Virus record (IMG/VR): IMGVR_UViG_3300044647_002431
Span: 50,712-114,711 of that record
Source: a virus
Reading direction: 5' to 3' (one strand)
DNA: 64,000 nucleotides
The notes below the pieces were generated by a model, which did not search any database, was not told where the DNA came from, and saw only the letters and a program-made list of their open reading frames with translations. A program made the position numbers and the translations under genes. Positions 42,344 through 50,800 of the stretch are shown here, piece by piece; position 1 is the first letter of the stretch, and each line of letters begins with the position of its first letter.

Positions 42344-42637
42344 TTATTTCTTAATAAGTTGTGTTTTACAGTTTTTAAGGTCTTGAGAATTAGCTGTTGT
42401 GGGAGCTTCTTCACAATATTGACAATCGATTTTTTTGATACCATCTCCACTTATATACCATCCCTTGCCCTTGCATACTGGACAGTCTTTTCTCTTATAT
42501 TTTTTAGTAACTTCTTGTGAATGCTTGGCTTTAATTATGCCGCCAGCAAGTGTTACAGGGGCTGTTGTTGACCCATAATAGCGTCCCTCAGCAAATAATA
42601 AACTGACACAGAATAAACCAATAAATAATTTATTCAT
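42344..42637 (-). CDS. Exported DnaJ-type cysteine-rich protein
   Basis: A 97-aa protein. I place the start at 42637 because GGAGAG lies 7 nt before it and its ATG overlaps the preceding TGA (ATGA); the ATG five codons earlier is less likely. A signal peptide (NKLFIGLFCVSLLFAEG) is followed by CPVCKGKGWY ... CQYCE, half of a DnaJ-type zinc-binding repeat. Probably secreted or periplasmic. Confidence 0.65.
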   Translation of the reverse strand: MNKLFIGLFCVSLLFAEGRYYGSTTAPVTLAGGIIKAKHSQEVTKKYKRKDCPVCKGKGWYISGDGIKKIDCQYCEEAPTTANSQDLKNCKTQLIKK

Positions 42638-42822
42638 TTTCGTTCTCTCCACGGAAGGATATTGTCCACCAAATCTTTCAAGGGTCTTTTTGGTTTTGGT
42701 TTTACTGGACTGTCTGGTTTATTTTCAGGAGTACTTTTATCAAACATCTTAATGATAGCTAAGATAAAATCTAAAAGCATTTGTATTGCTCTGTTGAGAG
42801 CTATTCTATCTATTAATCTCAT
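42634..42822 (-). CDS. Small 62-aa protein with amphipathic N terminus
   Basis: Begins MRLIDRIALNRAIQMLLDFI with an amphipathic or membrane helix, then a Pro/Lys-rich stretch (KPDSPVKPKPKRPLKD). The TGA overlaps the ATG of the next gene, supporting real translation. No family recognised; a small membrane-associated lysis or tail protein is possible. Confidence 0.55.
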   Translation of the reverse strand: MRLIDRIALNRAIQMLLDFILAIIKMFDKSTPENKPDSPVKPKPKRPLKDLVDNILPWRERK

Positions 42823-42899
42823 AGAAATAATCTCTGTAAAAAGAAAGGATACAATATTATTACACCAACTGCCATCCCTGATTATTTGCTCAGATTGTT

Positions 42900-43823
42900 T
42901 TATAGGTAATCTTCAAAACCATAGCTTGGTAGTTTTTGTAGTGGAAAACCGTCAAATCCACTAAAAGCATAGGAACCATTGGCCGATAACATTCCAGCAG
43001 CAGCATCAGCATGAATTAAAAATGAACCGTCTGGAATTGGACCCCATTCTGGGTGTCCACCATCATTCCATTTCCCCCAGCTATTTTGCACAAGAAATGC
43101 TGGCTCACTTCCAGTATCGTCACAAGCTATCCAAGCCATGCAATGAGCCCAATTGCCTGATGTTCTAGCAAATCCCCTTTTATCTCTAGTATTACTAAAG
43201 CCATAATTAGAACATACTGCTAATCCATAACCGTTAGCAAGAGCATCTCTAGCTTCTTCTACTGTTCGTATTAATGAAGCTGTCTTTATCTGGTGATCGT
43301 TAGAAAGGTCTAATACTTTATCTGGAAGACCTCTACCACCCCATCCGGCTCCCAAATTACCATTATACTTACTAAAATCTACAAAACCATAATTTTTTCT
43401 AACAACAATACCTCCGACCTTGCTAACAAATTCTGCTGCTCTAGCACAACTCATGCCCTGACCAGAAAATCCACGATAACCATAAATAGCTTCTGTTGCT
43501 CCTTTTGCTATCCAATCCTCTCTCTCGTTATGTATATCTATTTCTACTGCTCTCGTAACATCACAAGCGTTTCGTGTTCCATGGCTCACACAATCTCCAG
43601 TGGTTTGTCTTTCATTGTAAGGATGCTTATCAAACTTTAACACACTCTTGTATGGTGTTGAAAGCTTCCCTTTGCCACTACCGCTAATTCTTTTGCTAGC
43701 ATCACCAAATAATGGATACTTGGAAGTTTCCATCAAATGATCATATACATGCTGCTCCCATACGCAGCCACTAAATCCTTTACGATAATTATCATATAAT
43801 TCTTTTGGAGATAGTCTAGGCAT
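42900..43823 (-). CDS. Papain-like (C1) cysteine protease
   Basis: A 307-aa peptidase of the papain fold without signal peptide or propeptide. The catalytic order is intact: Q73 and C78 in QTTGDCVSHG, H227 in GNWAHCMAW, N247 in VQNSWGKW. C1 proteases are rare in phages. Being next to putative holin and tail-fibre genes, it may cleave a virion protein during assembly or a host-surface protein at entry or lysis. It shares one base with the gene upstream. Confidence 0.82.
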   Translation of the reverse strand: MPRLSPKELYDNYRKGFSGCVWEQHVYDHLMETSKYPLFGDASKRISGSGKGKLSTPYKSVLKFDKHPYNERQTTGDCVSHGTRNACDVTRAVEIDIHNEREDWIAKGATEAIYGYRGFSGQGMSCARAAEFVSKVGGIVVRKNYGFVDFSKYNGNLGAGWGGRGLPDKVLDLSNDHQIKTASLIRTVEEARDALANGYGLAVCSNYGFSNTRDKRGFARTSGNWAHCMAWIACDDTGSEPAFLVQNSWGKWNDGGHPEWGPIPDGSFLIHADAAAGMLSANGSYAFSGFDGFPLQKLPSYGFEDYL

Positions 43824-44314
43824 TATTTTGATCCCATATTACAAGCCCAAGCTAAAGCATTAAGACCTTCTACAGCTTTGGCTCTTAGCTCTTTGGATAA
43901 AAGAATTTGATCATCACCAATAGAAGCTACTACTACTTCTTTTGCTTCTTTGGCTAGATCAGGATACTTACCCTTAATATCTAGCCTAAGCATAACACCA
44001 GCCAAACTATTGGCTTGACGAATTTCTTCTGTGTTTTTAACTACTTCGTTTTCTCCGTCAAGCTCAACAAGCTTTGCCAAATCCATATACAAATCTCTTA
44101 ATCTTCTAGCGTCTGCTTTAGCCCCAGCTTCTTTTAGAACTGTAACGACATCTTCTGCTTCTTTTTTAAGAGCTTCATCTGTTGGTGTCGGTAATTCTAA
44201 AACGTCTACTGATACTGGTTTGTTTGGACCAAGAATATTTGAAAACTCTGGCTTGAGCAAACCAACAAAGATTAATAAGATAGCTAATCCTAGTAATATA
44301 TTTTTTTGGTTCAT
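43823..44314 (-). CDS. Unknown membrane-anchored protein
   Basis: A 163-aa protein with an N-terminal membrane anchor (KNILLGLAILLIFVGLL, 4-20) and a soluble, helical, Lys/Glu/Asp-rich domain (ADARRLRDLYMDLAKLVE). No known family. It shares one base with the papain-like gene and four with the next upstream gene, so it may be functionally linked to the protease. Confidence 0.6.
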   Translation of the reverse strand: MNQKNILLGLAILLIFVGLLKPEFSNILGPNKPVSVDVLELPTPTDEALKKEAEDVVTVLKEAGAKADARRLRDLYMDLAKLVELDGENEVVKNTEEIRQANSLAGVMLRLDIKGKYPDLAKEAKEVVVASIGDDQILLSKELRAKAVEGLNALAWACNMGSK

Positions 44315-44703
44315 GATACCTTATCCTCATTCGGTTTTTGCTTACATACATTTGGACTTAAAAATGGAAACATTTGATCAGCAACTTTAACGGCTTCAGA
44401 ACAACCGCTCTGAACAGCTAAGTCACGAGTTTGTTTCCATGAAACCACTAATTTAAAAAAGGTATCTTCAACATCAGTTCCCTTTGGAACAACTACTGGG
44501 GATACTGAAGGTACTGTAACCACTGGTAACGCAGACCCACCCGTACCCTTGAACCTATCGACTAAACCCATAAGGAGTTTTTGTACTGGACTAAGTTTGT
44601 CCTTAAACAAAACCCATAGTACAATACCAACACCGGCATAAAGAGCCAAATCCGTTGTGCTCAGTTTACTACTAAATTCTTGAAAGCTCTCTGTAAAATT
44701 CAT
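44311..44703 (-). CDS. Unknown single-pass membrane protein
   Basis: A 130-aa protein; start 44703 chosen because AAGGA lies 9 nt upstream and an earlier ATG lies inside the neighbouring gene. One membrane helix (DLALYAGVGIVLWVLF, about 18-33) is followed by a Val/Pro-rich linker and a soluble end with two Cys. Family not recognised. Part of the run of small membrane genes at 41.7-46.9 kb. Confidence 0.6.
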   Translation of the reverse strand: MNFTESFQEFSSKLSTTDLALYAGVGIVLWVLFKDKLSPVQKLLMGLVDRFKGTGGSALPVVTVPSVSPVVVPKGTDVEDTFFKLVVSWKQTRDLAVQSGCSEAVKVADQMFPFLSPNVCKQKPNEDKVS

Positions 44704-44713
44704 TTTATTTTCC

Positions 44714-45139
44714 TTATTTATCTGACACTTTTGGAGTATTATCAACGACAGAATCAACTTTAGCGCTTGGATCAACAAAAATTCCACTATTTCTAAACGT
44801 AGTAACTAAAGCATCAATAGTGGCACTAACCAAAAGCATGAGAATCTGTTTCACATACTTCTGTATAATAGGCTGTAGAATCTGTGGCACAAATGGAAAA
44901 TTTATTATTGTAAATACTTGATCATAAAAGTTAGAGATCATAGTCATAGCCAGTGTTTTTTTATCAGCCCCCTTAAGTGAGGGACTATTGTTCTCTATGC
45001 TTTGAATAACTTCTGCTGTAGCTAGTTGCAAAATATTCCATGCTTGTGGTACTGCTACTGCTTTTGCGCTTTTAAGAATTTCTTTAGCTTTAATTACTAG
45101 ATCTCCAAGATCATTTACTGACAGGTTTTGGGTTTGCAT
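44714..45139 (-). CDS. Unknown helical protein
   Basis: A 141-aa protein, mostly helical and moderately hydrophobic (FVPQILQPIIQKYVKQILML), with no clear membrane topology. The C terminus is polar. It overlaps the putative holin gene upstream by 29 bp. Unknown function, probably part of the lysis or tail module. Confidence 0.55.
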   Translation of the reverse strand: MQTQNLSVNDLGDLVIKAKEILKSAKAVAVPQAWNILQLATAEVIQSIENNSPSLKGADKKTLAMTMISNFYDQVFTIINFPFVPQILQPIIQKYVKQILMLLVSATIDALVTTFRNSGIFVDPSAKVDSVVDNTPKVSDK

Positions 45140-45437
45140 TTTTCTTTCTCTTTTTTCTTAATGGTTGACTATTCTTTTTATTAGCTTCTTTTCTTTCTTC
45201 TGGGGTTGCTGTATTCCACCAAGTCTTTTTAAGGTCTGTTCTCCCCTTAACGTATTTGAATAGCACAGTAAGCTGACCAATAATCAAAATTGTAGCTTCT
45301 AAGCCTCTACTAGTTTCTTGGATCAAGTCTTCTTTTTGAGTATTGCTATCTAATAGTCCTATTAAATATAAGCCACTAAATAAGAAACTCACTAATGTAA
45401 ACCAAAATTCACTAGTTCTATAACCGGGTTTAACCAT
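45111..45437 (-). CDS. Putative holin
   Basis: A 108-aa protein with two membrane helices (FWFTLVSFLFSGLYLIGLL, about 11-29, and ATILIIGQLTVLFKYV, about 48-63) and a very basic C-terminal tail (KKRKKNANPKP). The motif KPGYRTSEFWFTL near the start is common in phage holin-like proteins. Start 45437 is preferred: GGAG lies 6 nt before this ATG, and the TTG four codons upstream is part of that site. Calling it a holin is an inference from form and place. Confidence 0.6.
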   Translation of the reverse strand: MVKPGYRTSEFWFTLVSFLFSGLYLIGLLDSNTQKEDLIQETSRGLEATILIIGQLTVLFKYVKGRTDLKKTWWNTATPEERKEANKKNSQPLRKKRKKNANPKPVSK

Positions 45438-45491
45438 TTTAGTCTCCAATTAAAGATAAAATTAGACCAGAATATAATACACCAATTAGTA

Positions 45492-46112
45492 TTATGCGTT
45501 TTGATCAACAAATCCGAAACAAACTGTGCAATAGTTTTCACTAACAGTATAATTGAAAGTCACAGTGGTTACAGTTCCATCTATTCGAATTATATTGTAT
45601 CCTTCTTCTCCAGTAAACTGAGAATATTGAGTAGCATTTACTGGATTTTGATATGTTGTAAGTGTTTCCCATATTGGAGTAAATGGTGCTGATACTTGTA
45701 CAGGAACTGGAGTACCTCCCTGTCCAACGCTAGCAAATGCGACTAATGCATTATTAACGGGTTGACTGAAAGTTGCAGTAAAGATACCTGCTTGAGTATT
45801 TTTAATTTGAGTTCCACTAAGTGGTACTCCGTAAGCTTCGGGAAAGGTTGTGCCACCAACCATGCCAGTATGAGCATCCATACCTCCACCAGTTTGTGTG
45901 ATTGAGATCGTGATATTGTTCTGACCAATTCCAGAAGCAGTACTGGAAGTAACAGAACCTATATTCATCCACTGAAACCCAGAACTACCAAAACCTGTTT
46001 TTTCAAAAACTAAATTATTTCCTAAAAATGCTTTAGAAATATCTATATTCCCTAATTTAATAGAAGTTATATTAGAGTCACTTAAAAATATATCACTGTT
46101 TACTGTTGGCAT
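45492..46112 (-). CDS. Tail-fibre or receptor-binding-like protein
   Basis: A 206-aa, Ser/Thr/Gly/Asn-rich beta protein without membrane segments. The first part (SIKLGNIDISKAFLGNNLVF) resembles phage baseplate or fibre attachment segments, and the remaining beta-rich region with repeated TxxGGxxx patterns looks like a jelly-roll or fibre tip. It lies directly after three short fibre-like genes. No family named. Confidence 0.55.
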   Translation of the reverse strand: MPTVNSDIFLSDSNITSIKLGNIDISKAFLGNNLVFEKTGFGSSGFQWMNIGSVTSSTASGIGQNNITISITQTGGGMDAHTGMVGGTTFPEAYGVPLSGTQIKNTQAGIFTATFSQPVNNALVAFASVGQGGTPVPVQVSAPFTPIWETLTTYQNPVNATQYSQFTGEEGYNIIRIDGTVTTVTFNYTVSENYCTVCFGFVDQNA

Positions 46113-46120
46113 ACAAACTT

Positions 46121-46381
46121 TTAACCCCTAATGATATATAAGGTATTAGCGTCTTTTGTAGCGAGATTGTCGTAGTTGCTTTGAGAAATGCTAATCATGT
46201 TTGTGATACGAACAGAATTACTAACTAAACTAGTGTTACTTTGAACTAAACCAGAATGAAGAACAGATACTGAGACCTTTTTTGTCAAAGCAGATCCTGA
46301 TGGGTCATCCATAATTAAAAATATATCATCGCTAGTTAAACCACTAGCTGCTGGAAATTCATTAATACGTTGTATACTCAT
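46121..46381 (-). CDS. Small tail-fibre-associated protein
   Basis: An 86-aa protein beginning SIQRINEFPAASGLTSDDIF and LIMDDPSGSALTKKVSV, a pattern typical of the connector segments of phage fibre proteins (PxxxxLxxxDxxxxxD). The rest is beta-like. Probably a small structural protein of the tail fibre. It is 1 bp from the next gene downstream. Confidence 0.6.
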   Translation of the reverse strand: MSIQRINEFPAASGLTSDDIFLIMDDPSGSALTKKVSVSVLHSGLVQSNTSLVSNSVRITNMISISQSNYDNLATKDANTLYIIRG

Positions 46382-46594
46382 TTAACCACCTATTACTGTT
46401 TGGTCGCCAACTAATTGAACAAAAATACCATTATAGAATCTATTATCGTATTTATCTTCAATATCACTAATCGTTGGAGTATTTTTAACATATGTGTCTA
46501 TTGTGGAATACTCTCCGGCAACTGTTGTTGTAACAACTGTTGTTCCGTTTTTTATCTGATTACCACTAATTGCTTTATTTATATCGTTTGCCAT
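46382..46594 (-). CDS. Small fibre-associated or unknown protein
   Basis: A 70-aa protein rich in Thr, Val and Asn with no known motif. Its end (NGIFVQLVGDQTVIGG) lies immediately before the next gene start. Probably structural given the neighbours, but no family evidence. Confidence 0.5.
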   Translation of the reverse strand: MANDINKAISGNQIKNGTTVVTTTVAGEYSTIDTYVKNTPTISDIEDKYDNRFYNGIFVQLVGDQTVIGG

Positions 46595-46603
46595 AAAATT
46601 AAA

Positions 46604-46921
46604 TTACCTTTCTATTCTATCTTCTAGTGCTTCTAAAGTTTTGCCTAACATAGCAATTTGAACCTTTAATTCGTTCATAACTTCTGTATTTCTTTGTAAA
46701 GCAGCAGCGAAAGCTGCTTGACTTTCTTTTCCACTATTTAATCTTTCCATAATAAATTGTCTATCATGAACATATGGAGACTGTGTTTCTATCATCGCTA
46801 ATACTTCCGACTTGCTTGCCATATTACGTCCTATAGCTACCCAAAAACCCATCATGGTTACTACTATACCAATACTTGTTGTAGCAATGTTTTCCCAAAA
46901 ATGTATAATGGTTTCTTGCAT
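46604..46921 (-). CDS. Membrane-anchored coiled-coil protein
   Basis: A 105-aa protein with an N-terminal membrane segment (SIGIVVTMMGFWVAIG, about 16-31) and a C-terminal coiled coil (RNTEVMNELKVQIAMLGKTL, about 77-96). This layout is found in phage spanin-like and holin-accessory proteins. Its 88-bp upstream gap carries a terminator for the neighbouring gene. Confidence 0.55.
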   Translation of the reverse strand: MQETIIHFWENIATTSIGIVVTMMGFWVAIGRNMASKSEVLAMIETQSPYVHDRQFIMERLNSGKESQAAFAAALQRNTEVMNELKVQIAMLGKTLEALEDRIER

Positions 46922-46934
46922 ATTATGTCTCCGT

Positions 46935-46974
46935 AAAATTAAAAGCCAAAGACACTGTTCAGCATCCTTGGCTT
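46935..46974 (-). terminator. Probable terminator after the 47010 gene
   Basis: On the minus strand AAGCCAA (68-74 region) pairs with TTGGCTT (43-49 region of 46943-46974), 7 bp, loop about 18 nt, followed by TTTTAATTTTAC. It lies in the 88-bp gap below the gene ending at 47010. Confidence 0.5.
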
Positions 46975-47009
46975 CTAATCATATCTATGAAAAGTTAGTT
47001 TTAACGATA

Positions 47010-47543
47010 TCAACCGGTTTTGGCTTTATAGTCATTATTACTAACAGGAACTGGATTGCCTAACTTGTATGTTAGTTGACCAGGGGCTGATCTTGTTGGG
47101 TTTGCTGCTGTATCCTCTGATAAAGAATCATTAGATACTTGAGGATATTCAGCATCCCATGCTCCGGTAAATCTATTGTACTTGTTAGCTCTAATACCAC
47201 TTGATGTTTTGGTTGTTCTAAGAGCTTCAATTTTATGAATACTTCTTAGTAAACCTGGAACATTTGCTCCACTACGAAGAGCATTATTAGTAACACCAGA
47301 TAAAGTAGTTGTTAATCTTGGGGCTACTGGGCTAGAATTATTGTAAGCAAACACACCGGCTGAAACTGCTTCGTTAGCCCAAGCATTATCAACTGGAGTA
47401 GAAGCAAAAACTCCAACATTGGAAGCTCCTAGTGCTCTAGTCTCTAATACTGTAGATGTGTTGCCAACATTTAATCCAGTACCACCATTATTTTTGGTAG
47501 ATGAAGATGTGGTAGAAGAACCATTTTGTTGGATTGAGGCCAT
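47010..47543 (-). CDS. Unknown Ser/Asn/Thr-rich protein, probably structural
   Basis: A 177-aa, low-complexity protein rich in Ser, Asn, Gly, Thr and Ala, with no charged core and a mixed tail (SAPGQLTYKLGNPVPVSNN). The ATG at 47543 has GGAG 6 nt upstream; the ATG four codons earlier is part of that site. It may be a virion decoration or linker protein. A terminator follows, so it is likely the end of its transcription unit. Confidence 0.6.
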   Translation of the reverse strand: MASIQQNGSSTTSSSTKNNGGTGLNVGNTSTVLETRALGASNVGVFASTPVDNAWANEAVSAGVFAYNNSSPVAPRLTTTLSGVTNNALRSGANVPGLLRSIHKIEALRTTKTSSGIRANKYNRFTGAWDAEYPQVSNDSLSEDTAANPTRSAPGQLTYKLGNPVPVSNNDYKAKTG

Positions 47544-47602
47544 TGTATTCTCCATTGAAAATAGGGTTAATAGACAATAATGTATACCCCAAAATTTATG
47601 TT

Positions 47603-48271
47603 TTAAGTATTAGTTTGTAATTTTTTGCTAATTTTTTCTAAAGTATATATATTATTCGTTTTATATGCATATATTTTTTTATTAGATAACAAAGTGTCTA
47701 CATGAGAATCTGTCCAAGCGTTACCATTAACTACTATCTTAATGTTGTCAATTTTTTGATTAATCATGACAGACGCTAGGATATTATCGGCTAAATTATC
47801 TAATAAATGATTAGAAGATGGATAAATAGTATCAATTTTGTGTCCAACCAAAATTTGACATATTTTATATAACAATTCTAGAGTAAATACCCTATATTCT
47901 AGAACATATCTAAGCTCTATATTATTTTCAGAACAAATACTTTTATGAGTATTAATATCTTCTCTAAATTTATCGTACTTTCTATTACACAGAAGGTGGG
48001 CTGGCGTCACAAGCTCTATTATTTCTGCTCCATTTTTTATTGCTAATTCAACAGAACTTTGTCTTGATTTAAGATCAGACACACCAAACGGATAATCTAT
48101 AATAGTAGAAAGTTTGGCCGAATTCTTTGTTATGTGATTTTTAATACCTTTGAGATAGTACGGAAAGACAGAAATAACACTAGGATTATATATGAGTGCT
48201 TTTTCTATAGTTTGTTTAGTTTCTAGTTCATTACTAGCTATATCATAGTAACCATACTCAATATGGTGCAT
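47603..48271 (-). CDS. DeoC-like aldolase fold, catalytic lysine apparently lost
   Basis: A 222-aa TIM-barrel protein resembling deoxyribose-phosphate aldolase: TIIDYPFGVSDLKSRQSSVE and AIKNGAEIIELVTPAHLL (about 55-95) fit the DeoC family. At the strand holding Schiff-base Lys167 in E. coli (KTSTG), this protein reads TIYPSSNH, without the lysine; the second active-site lysine could be the one in IKIVVNGN. So aldolase activity is doubtful and a binding or altered catalytic role is more likely. The gene lies 2 bp from the ClpP-like gene. Confidence 0.7.
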   Translation of the reverse strand: MHHIEYGYYDIASNELETKQTIEKALIYNPSVISVFPYYLKGIKNHITKNSAKLSTIIDYPFGVSDLKSRQSSVELAIKNGAEIIELVTPAHLLCNRKYDKFREDINTHKSICSENNIELRYVLEYRVFTLELLYKICQILVGHKIDTIYPSSNHLLDNLADNILASVMINQKIDNIKIVVNGNAWTDSHVDTLLSNKKIYAYKTNNIYTLEKISKKLQTNT

Positions 48272-48273
48272 AA

Positions 48274-48951
48274 TTATTTTTTCTTAAAAGACTTGATGCT
48301 GTCTATAGTTGGAAATCTTTTACTTCCTAATACACCATCGGCAAAACCATATGATACCGCATCTTCCGAGTTTAAAATCCAATCATGTCTACTAGCCAAT
48401 TGAGACACAATATGTTTTTTTGCCATCATTTTTTTCCAATTTTTGTTTTTAGCCATATCGCTATTCATGCATCTATCAGTAAAAATATCTATCATTTTAT
48501 CAGATTCTTTTTCGCTCCATTGAACATTACTTAGTACTGCTTTGTGTTCGTTGTCTACACTCAATGATCCATAATGAATTAGTACGTGAGTATTTGGCAT
48601 CAGAATTCTTAAGTCTGCTGCTTGTAATAGAACGCTACTTGCTGACTCTACTTTTGCATATGCTAAAATTGCTATTTTGGACTTGGAGTGTTTAATAGTA
48701 TCATACATTCCTAAACAATCCTCCCATACTCCTCCCGGCAAATGCATATGCACTAGAATAGGATCGTTAGATATTAAATTGAAATACCTGATATTTTTTT
48801 CGAAAGTAACAGCTGATCTATAATCTACTCCTGTCTCTTCTTCTGAGTCTGTACTACTATGTAGATATAATTCTCTATTTTTTATGTCGATACCTAAATA
48901 ATGTATGTCGTGCAGATCGTTGTCTGATAGAGGGTGCCTTGGTTCAACCAT
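48274..48951 (-). CDS. ClpP-like serine protease
   Basis: A 225-aa ClpP-fold protease. The triad can be placed: S103 in VESASSVLL, H126 in HVLIHYG and D190 in SRHDWI, in the ClpP order and spacing; LPGG (71-74) matches the oxyanion region and SEDAVSYGFAD the C-terminal helix. In phages ClpP-like enzymes often serve as head maturation proteases; here the gene lies near a head-associated gene (52020) and a sigma-like gene. It could also be a partner of host ClpX. Confidence 0.85.
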   Translation of the reverse strand: MVEPRHPLSDNDLHDIHYLGIDIKNRELYLHSSTDSEEETGVDYRSAVTFEKNIRYFNLISNDPILVHMHLPGGVWEDCLGMYDTIKHSKSKIAILAYAKVESASSVLLQAADLRILMPNTHVLIHYGSLSVDNEHKAVLSNVQWSEKESDKMIDIFTDRCMNSDMAKNKNWKKMMAKKHIVSQLASRHDWILNSEDAVSYGFADGVLGSKRFPTIDSIKSFKKK

Positions 48952-48953
48952 TA

Positions 48954-49388
48954 TTATAGTCCGTTGTTAGTAATTTGTTGTTCGATATTTTTCATAACGT
49001 TAATGTCTTTGAAAGCTTTACCTATACCAATTCTAAAACGATATCTAGTAAAAATATCTAATGTTTCAACTCCGTCTGCTTCTTCAATTAGAACTGCTAA
49101 AGAAGGAGAAATATTAAAATTAGTATGTCCAACCCAAAAATTAAATATACTACTACTTGCAGTATACTCATTATACGGAACAATACCCATGGGGGTGTAA
49201 ACCACTCTGACTGGTTTACTTACACTACCAACGCTCTCGTCTGTTTCATGGTCTTCTAAATCGTCTTCGTCGTGATAAAAGTTATCAGATATATCGTTAT
49301 CAATATCTATTTCATTTTCATCGTATCCTAAAAACGGATCTCTCCATTTTTCCCATATAATTAAATTATTTTTTTGGTGGTGTTCCAT
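48954..49388 (-). CDS. Unknown protein with acidic N-terminal region
   Basis: A 144-aa protein. The first third is very acidic (DENEIDIDNDISDN, DEDDLEDHETDE). The second half (VRVVYTPMGIVPYNEYTASS, then FNFWVGHTNFNIS and GVETLDIFTRYRFRIGIG) is well-ordered and reads as a conserved phage domain of unknown function. It overlaps the upstream gene by 23 bp. Possibly part of the capsid or tail assembly pathway. Confidence 0.6.
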   Translation of the reverse strand: MEHHQKNNLIIWEKWRDPFLGYDENEIDIDNDISDNFYHDEDDLEDHETDESVGSVSKPVRVVYTPMGIVPYNEYTASSSIFNFWVGHTNFNISPSLAVLIEEADGVETLDIFTRYRFRIGIGKAFKDINVMKNIEQQITNNGL

Positions 49389-49818
49389 GATATTTTAGTT
49401 TTTCTTCCATAATACCAAATACGGATGATGGGGATATTAATGGATATGTTGTGTCTATAGTATTGTGCATCTTGATAAAGTTTTTCCAAAAAAAAGCAAC
49501 ATTATTACAAAATAAATTATGTTGATCAGATATGTCCTGATTTTTTTCTAAAGCAGTCAATACTAATGACATAAATTGCTGAGGATTGCTGTGTAATTTA
49601 TATAAACAGTAGGCCAATTTTTCTGCTTGTTTATAATTGTTTTCTTCTGTAATATTATATTCTGCTATATTAGAAACGCAACTAATATTATTTTGTGTTA
49701 AATCAAATATAAGCTTTAATGACGTTTCATCAATGTGATTATCGTCCTGTACTGCTTGTTTTTTCTTGTGAAAAGCAAATAGGTTTCGTAAATATAAATA
49801 AATATTCTTAATATGCAT
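49366..49818 (-). CDS. Unknown 150-aa helical protein
   Basis: Mostly helical, with an Ile/Tyr/Phe-rich N terminus and a middle section of Asn, Gln and Glu. No motif recognised. The protein is coupled to neighbours by overlaps (23 and 11 bp), which supports it as a real gene. The role cannot be inferred. Confidence 0.55.
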   Translation of the reverse strand: MHIKNIYLYLRNLFAFHKKKQAVQDDNHIDETSLKLIFDLTQNNISCVSNIAEYNITEENNYKQAEKLAYCLYKLHSNPQQFMSLVLTALEKNQDISDQHNLFCNNVAFFWKNFIKMHNTIDTTYPLISPSSVFGIMEEKLKYHGTPPKK

Positions 49819-50182
49819 AAATAGCTTTGCGTAAAATTGTACTAGTTTTTAGTAACTCTGTCGCATCATGCCAATGGCTGTTTTTTAATACAGATTTATA
49901 CGGGATACTACAACTATAAAATAGCAATAAATATTTTTCTTGACTATCTGTTTGTATTAAGTCTATATCTATGAATCTTGGCTTGTTCCAATTTGGGTCC
50001 AGAGACACATATTGCTTAAACATATTTCTAACCAAATCATCTATTAATAGAGTATTATTATTGATATCTATTTTATTAAGATCCAAGACAGGTAATTGTA
50101 GCTCCTCAGAATCTGTTGAAAGTATCAAAAAATTATTAGATGGATCGATAGAATGAATAATCAAATGTAAATTATTTTGCAT
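49808..50182 (-). CDS. Unknown 124-aa protein
   Basis: A beta-rich protein (HLIIHSIDPSNNFLIL ... YLLLFYSCSIPY) with a C-terminal helix. Similar small proteins occur in large phages next to sigma or structural genes, but I cannot name a family. Overlaps the sigma-like gene upstream by 11 bp and the next by 11 bp. Confidence 0.55.
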   Translation of the reverse strand: MQNNLHLIIHSIDPSNNFLILSTDSEELQLPVLDLNKIDINNNTLLIDDLVRNMFKQYVSLDPNWNKPRFIDIDLIQTDSQEKYLLLFYSCSIPYKSVLKNSHWHDATELLKTSTILRKAIYAY

Positions 50183-50750
50183 GTTCTCTTATCGTATTGA
50201 GGCTCTTATTTAGGTTTTGTCTAATAGCTTCTCTGGTGACTCCGTATGTTCTTCCTATTTCTGCTAATGTTTTGTTATCATAGTAGTACTGTTTAATAAT
50301 ATCTCTTTGTTTATCTGTGATCGGAGACATATCCAATAACTGGCTCATATCATGTTTTAGATTAGTATAGTATTCTTTTTCTTCGATTTCTTTTTGTGTT
50401 GGATCAGAGTATATGACCTGATCGCTGTTATAAGTAGATAAATATTTATCAATTTGATCTTGATATTTTTTATTGCTCTTATACTGTTTTGTTGCGTACG
50501 TTTTAATCGCCCATATAGCGCACTGATTTCTATATGAATATATCGTTTTCTTCATACCTGTGCTTTTACCAACTCTATTTTCGTCCCATTTCCAATCTGC
50601 TATCATGATAGCCTCTGCTATTTCAGATATAACTTCATCGTTATTGAGCATTTCCTTAACCAAAGATGGATACATTTTCCCAGCAAATTTAGAAATAGTT
50701 TTTTTAGCTAGGTTAATATATGTGTCCAATGTGTCGTAAGTCTTTTCCAT
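50172..50750 (-). CDS. Phage sigma-70-like factor
   Basis: A 192-aa protein with a C-terminal region 4-type helix-turn-helix: TLAEIGRTYGVTREAIRQNL (about 157-176), following ITDKQRDIIKQYYYD. The N-terminal part (YSYRNQCAIWAIKTYATKQY) is helical like region 2. It probably directs host RNA polymerase to late phage promoters. Its start is preceded by AAGGA at a normal distance. It is the natural regulator for the structural and lysis genes downstream. Confidence 0.75.
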   Translation of the reverse strand: MEKTYDTLDTYINLAKKTISKFAGKMYPSLVKEMLNNDEVISEIAEAIMIADWKWDENRVGKSTGMKKTIYSYRNQCAIWAIKTYATKQYKSNKKYQDQIDKYLSTYNSDQVIYSDPTQKEIEEKEYYTNLKHDMSQLLDMSPITDKQRDIIKQYYYDNKTLAEIGRTYGVTREAIRQNLNKSLNTIREHAK

Positions 50751-50800
50751 AAATAAATAATCCTTAAAATAAAAAGTGTCTTTGAATCAAACTATTAAGA

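Noticed and set aside
45743-45928. 61-codon minus-strand frame within the fibre-like gene
   Set aside because: Overlaps the better-supported frame fully and has no start signal.
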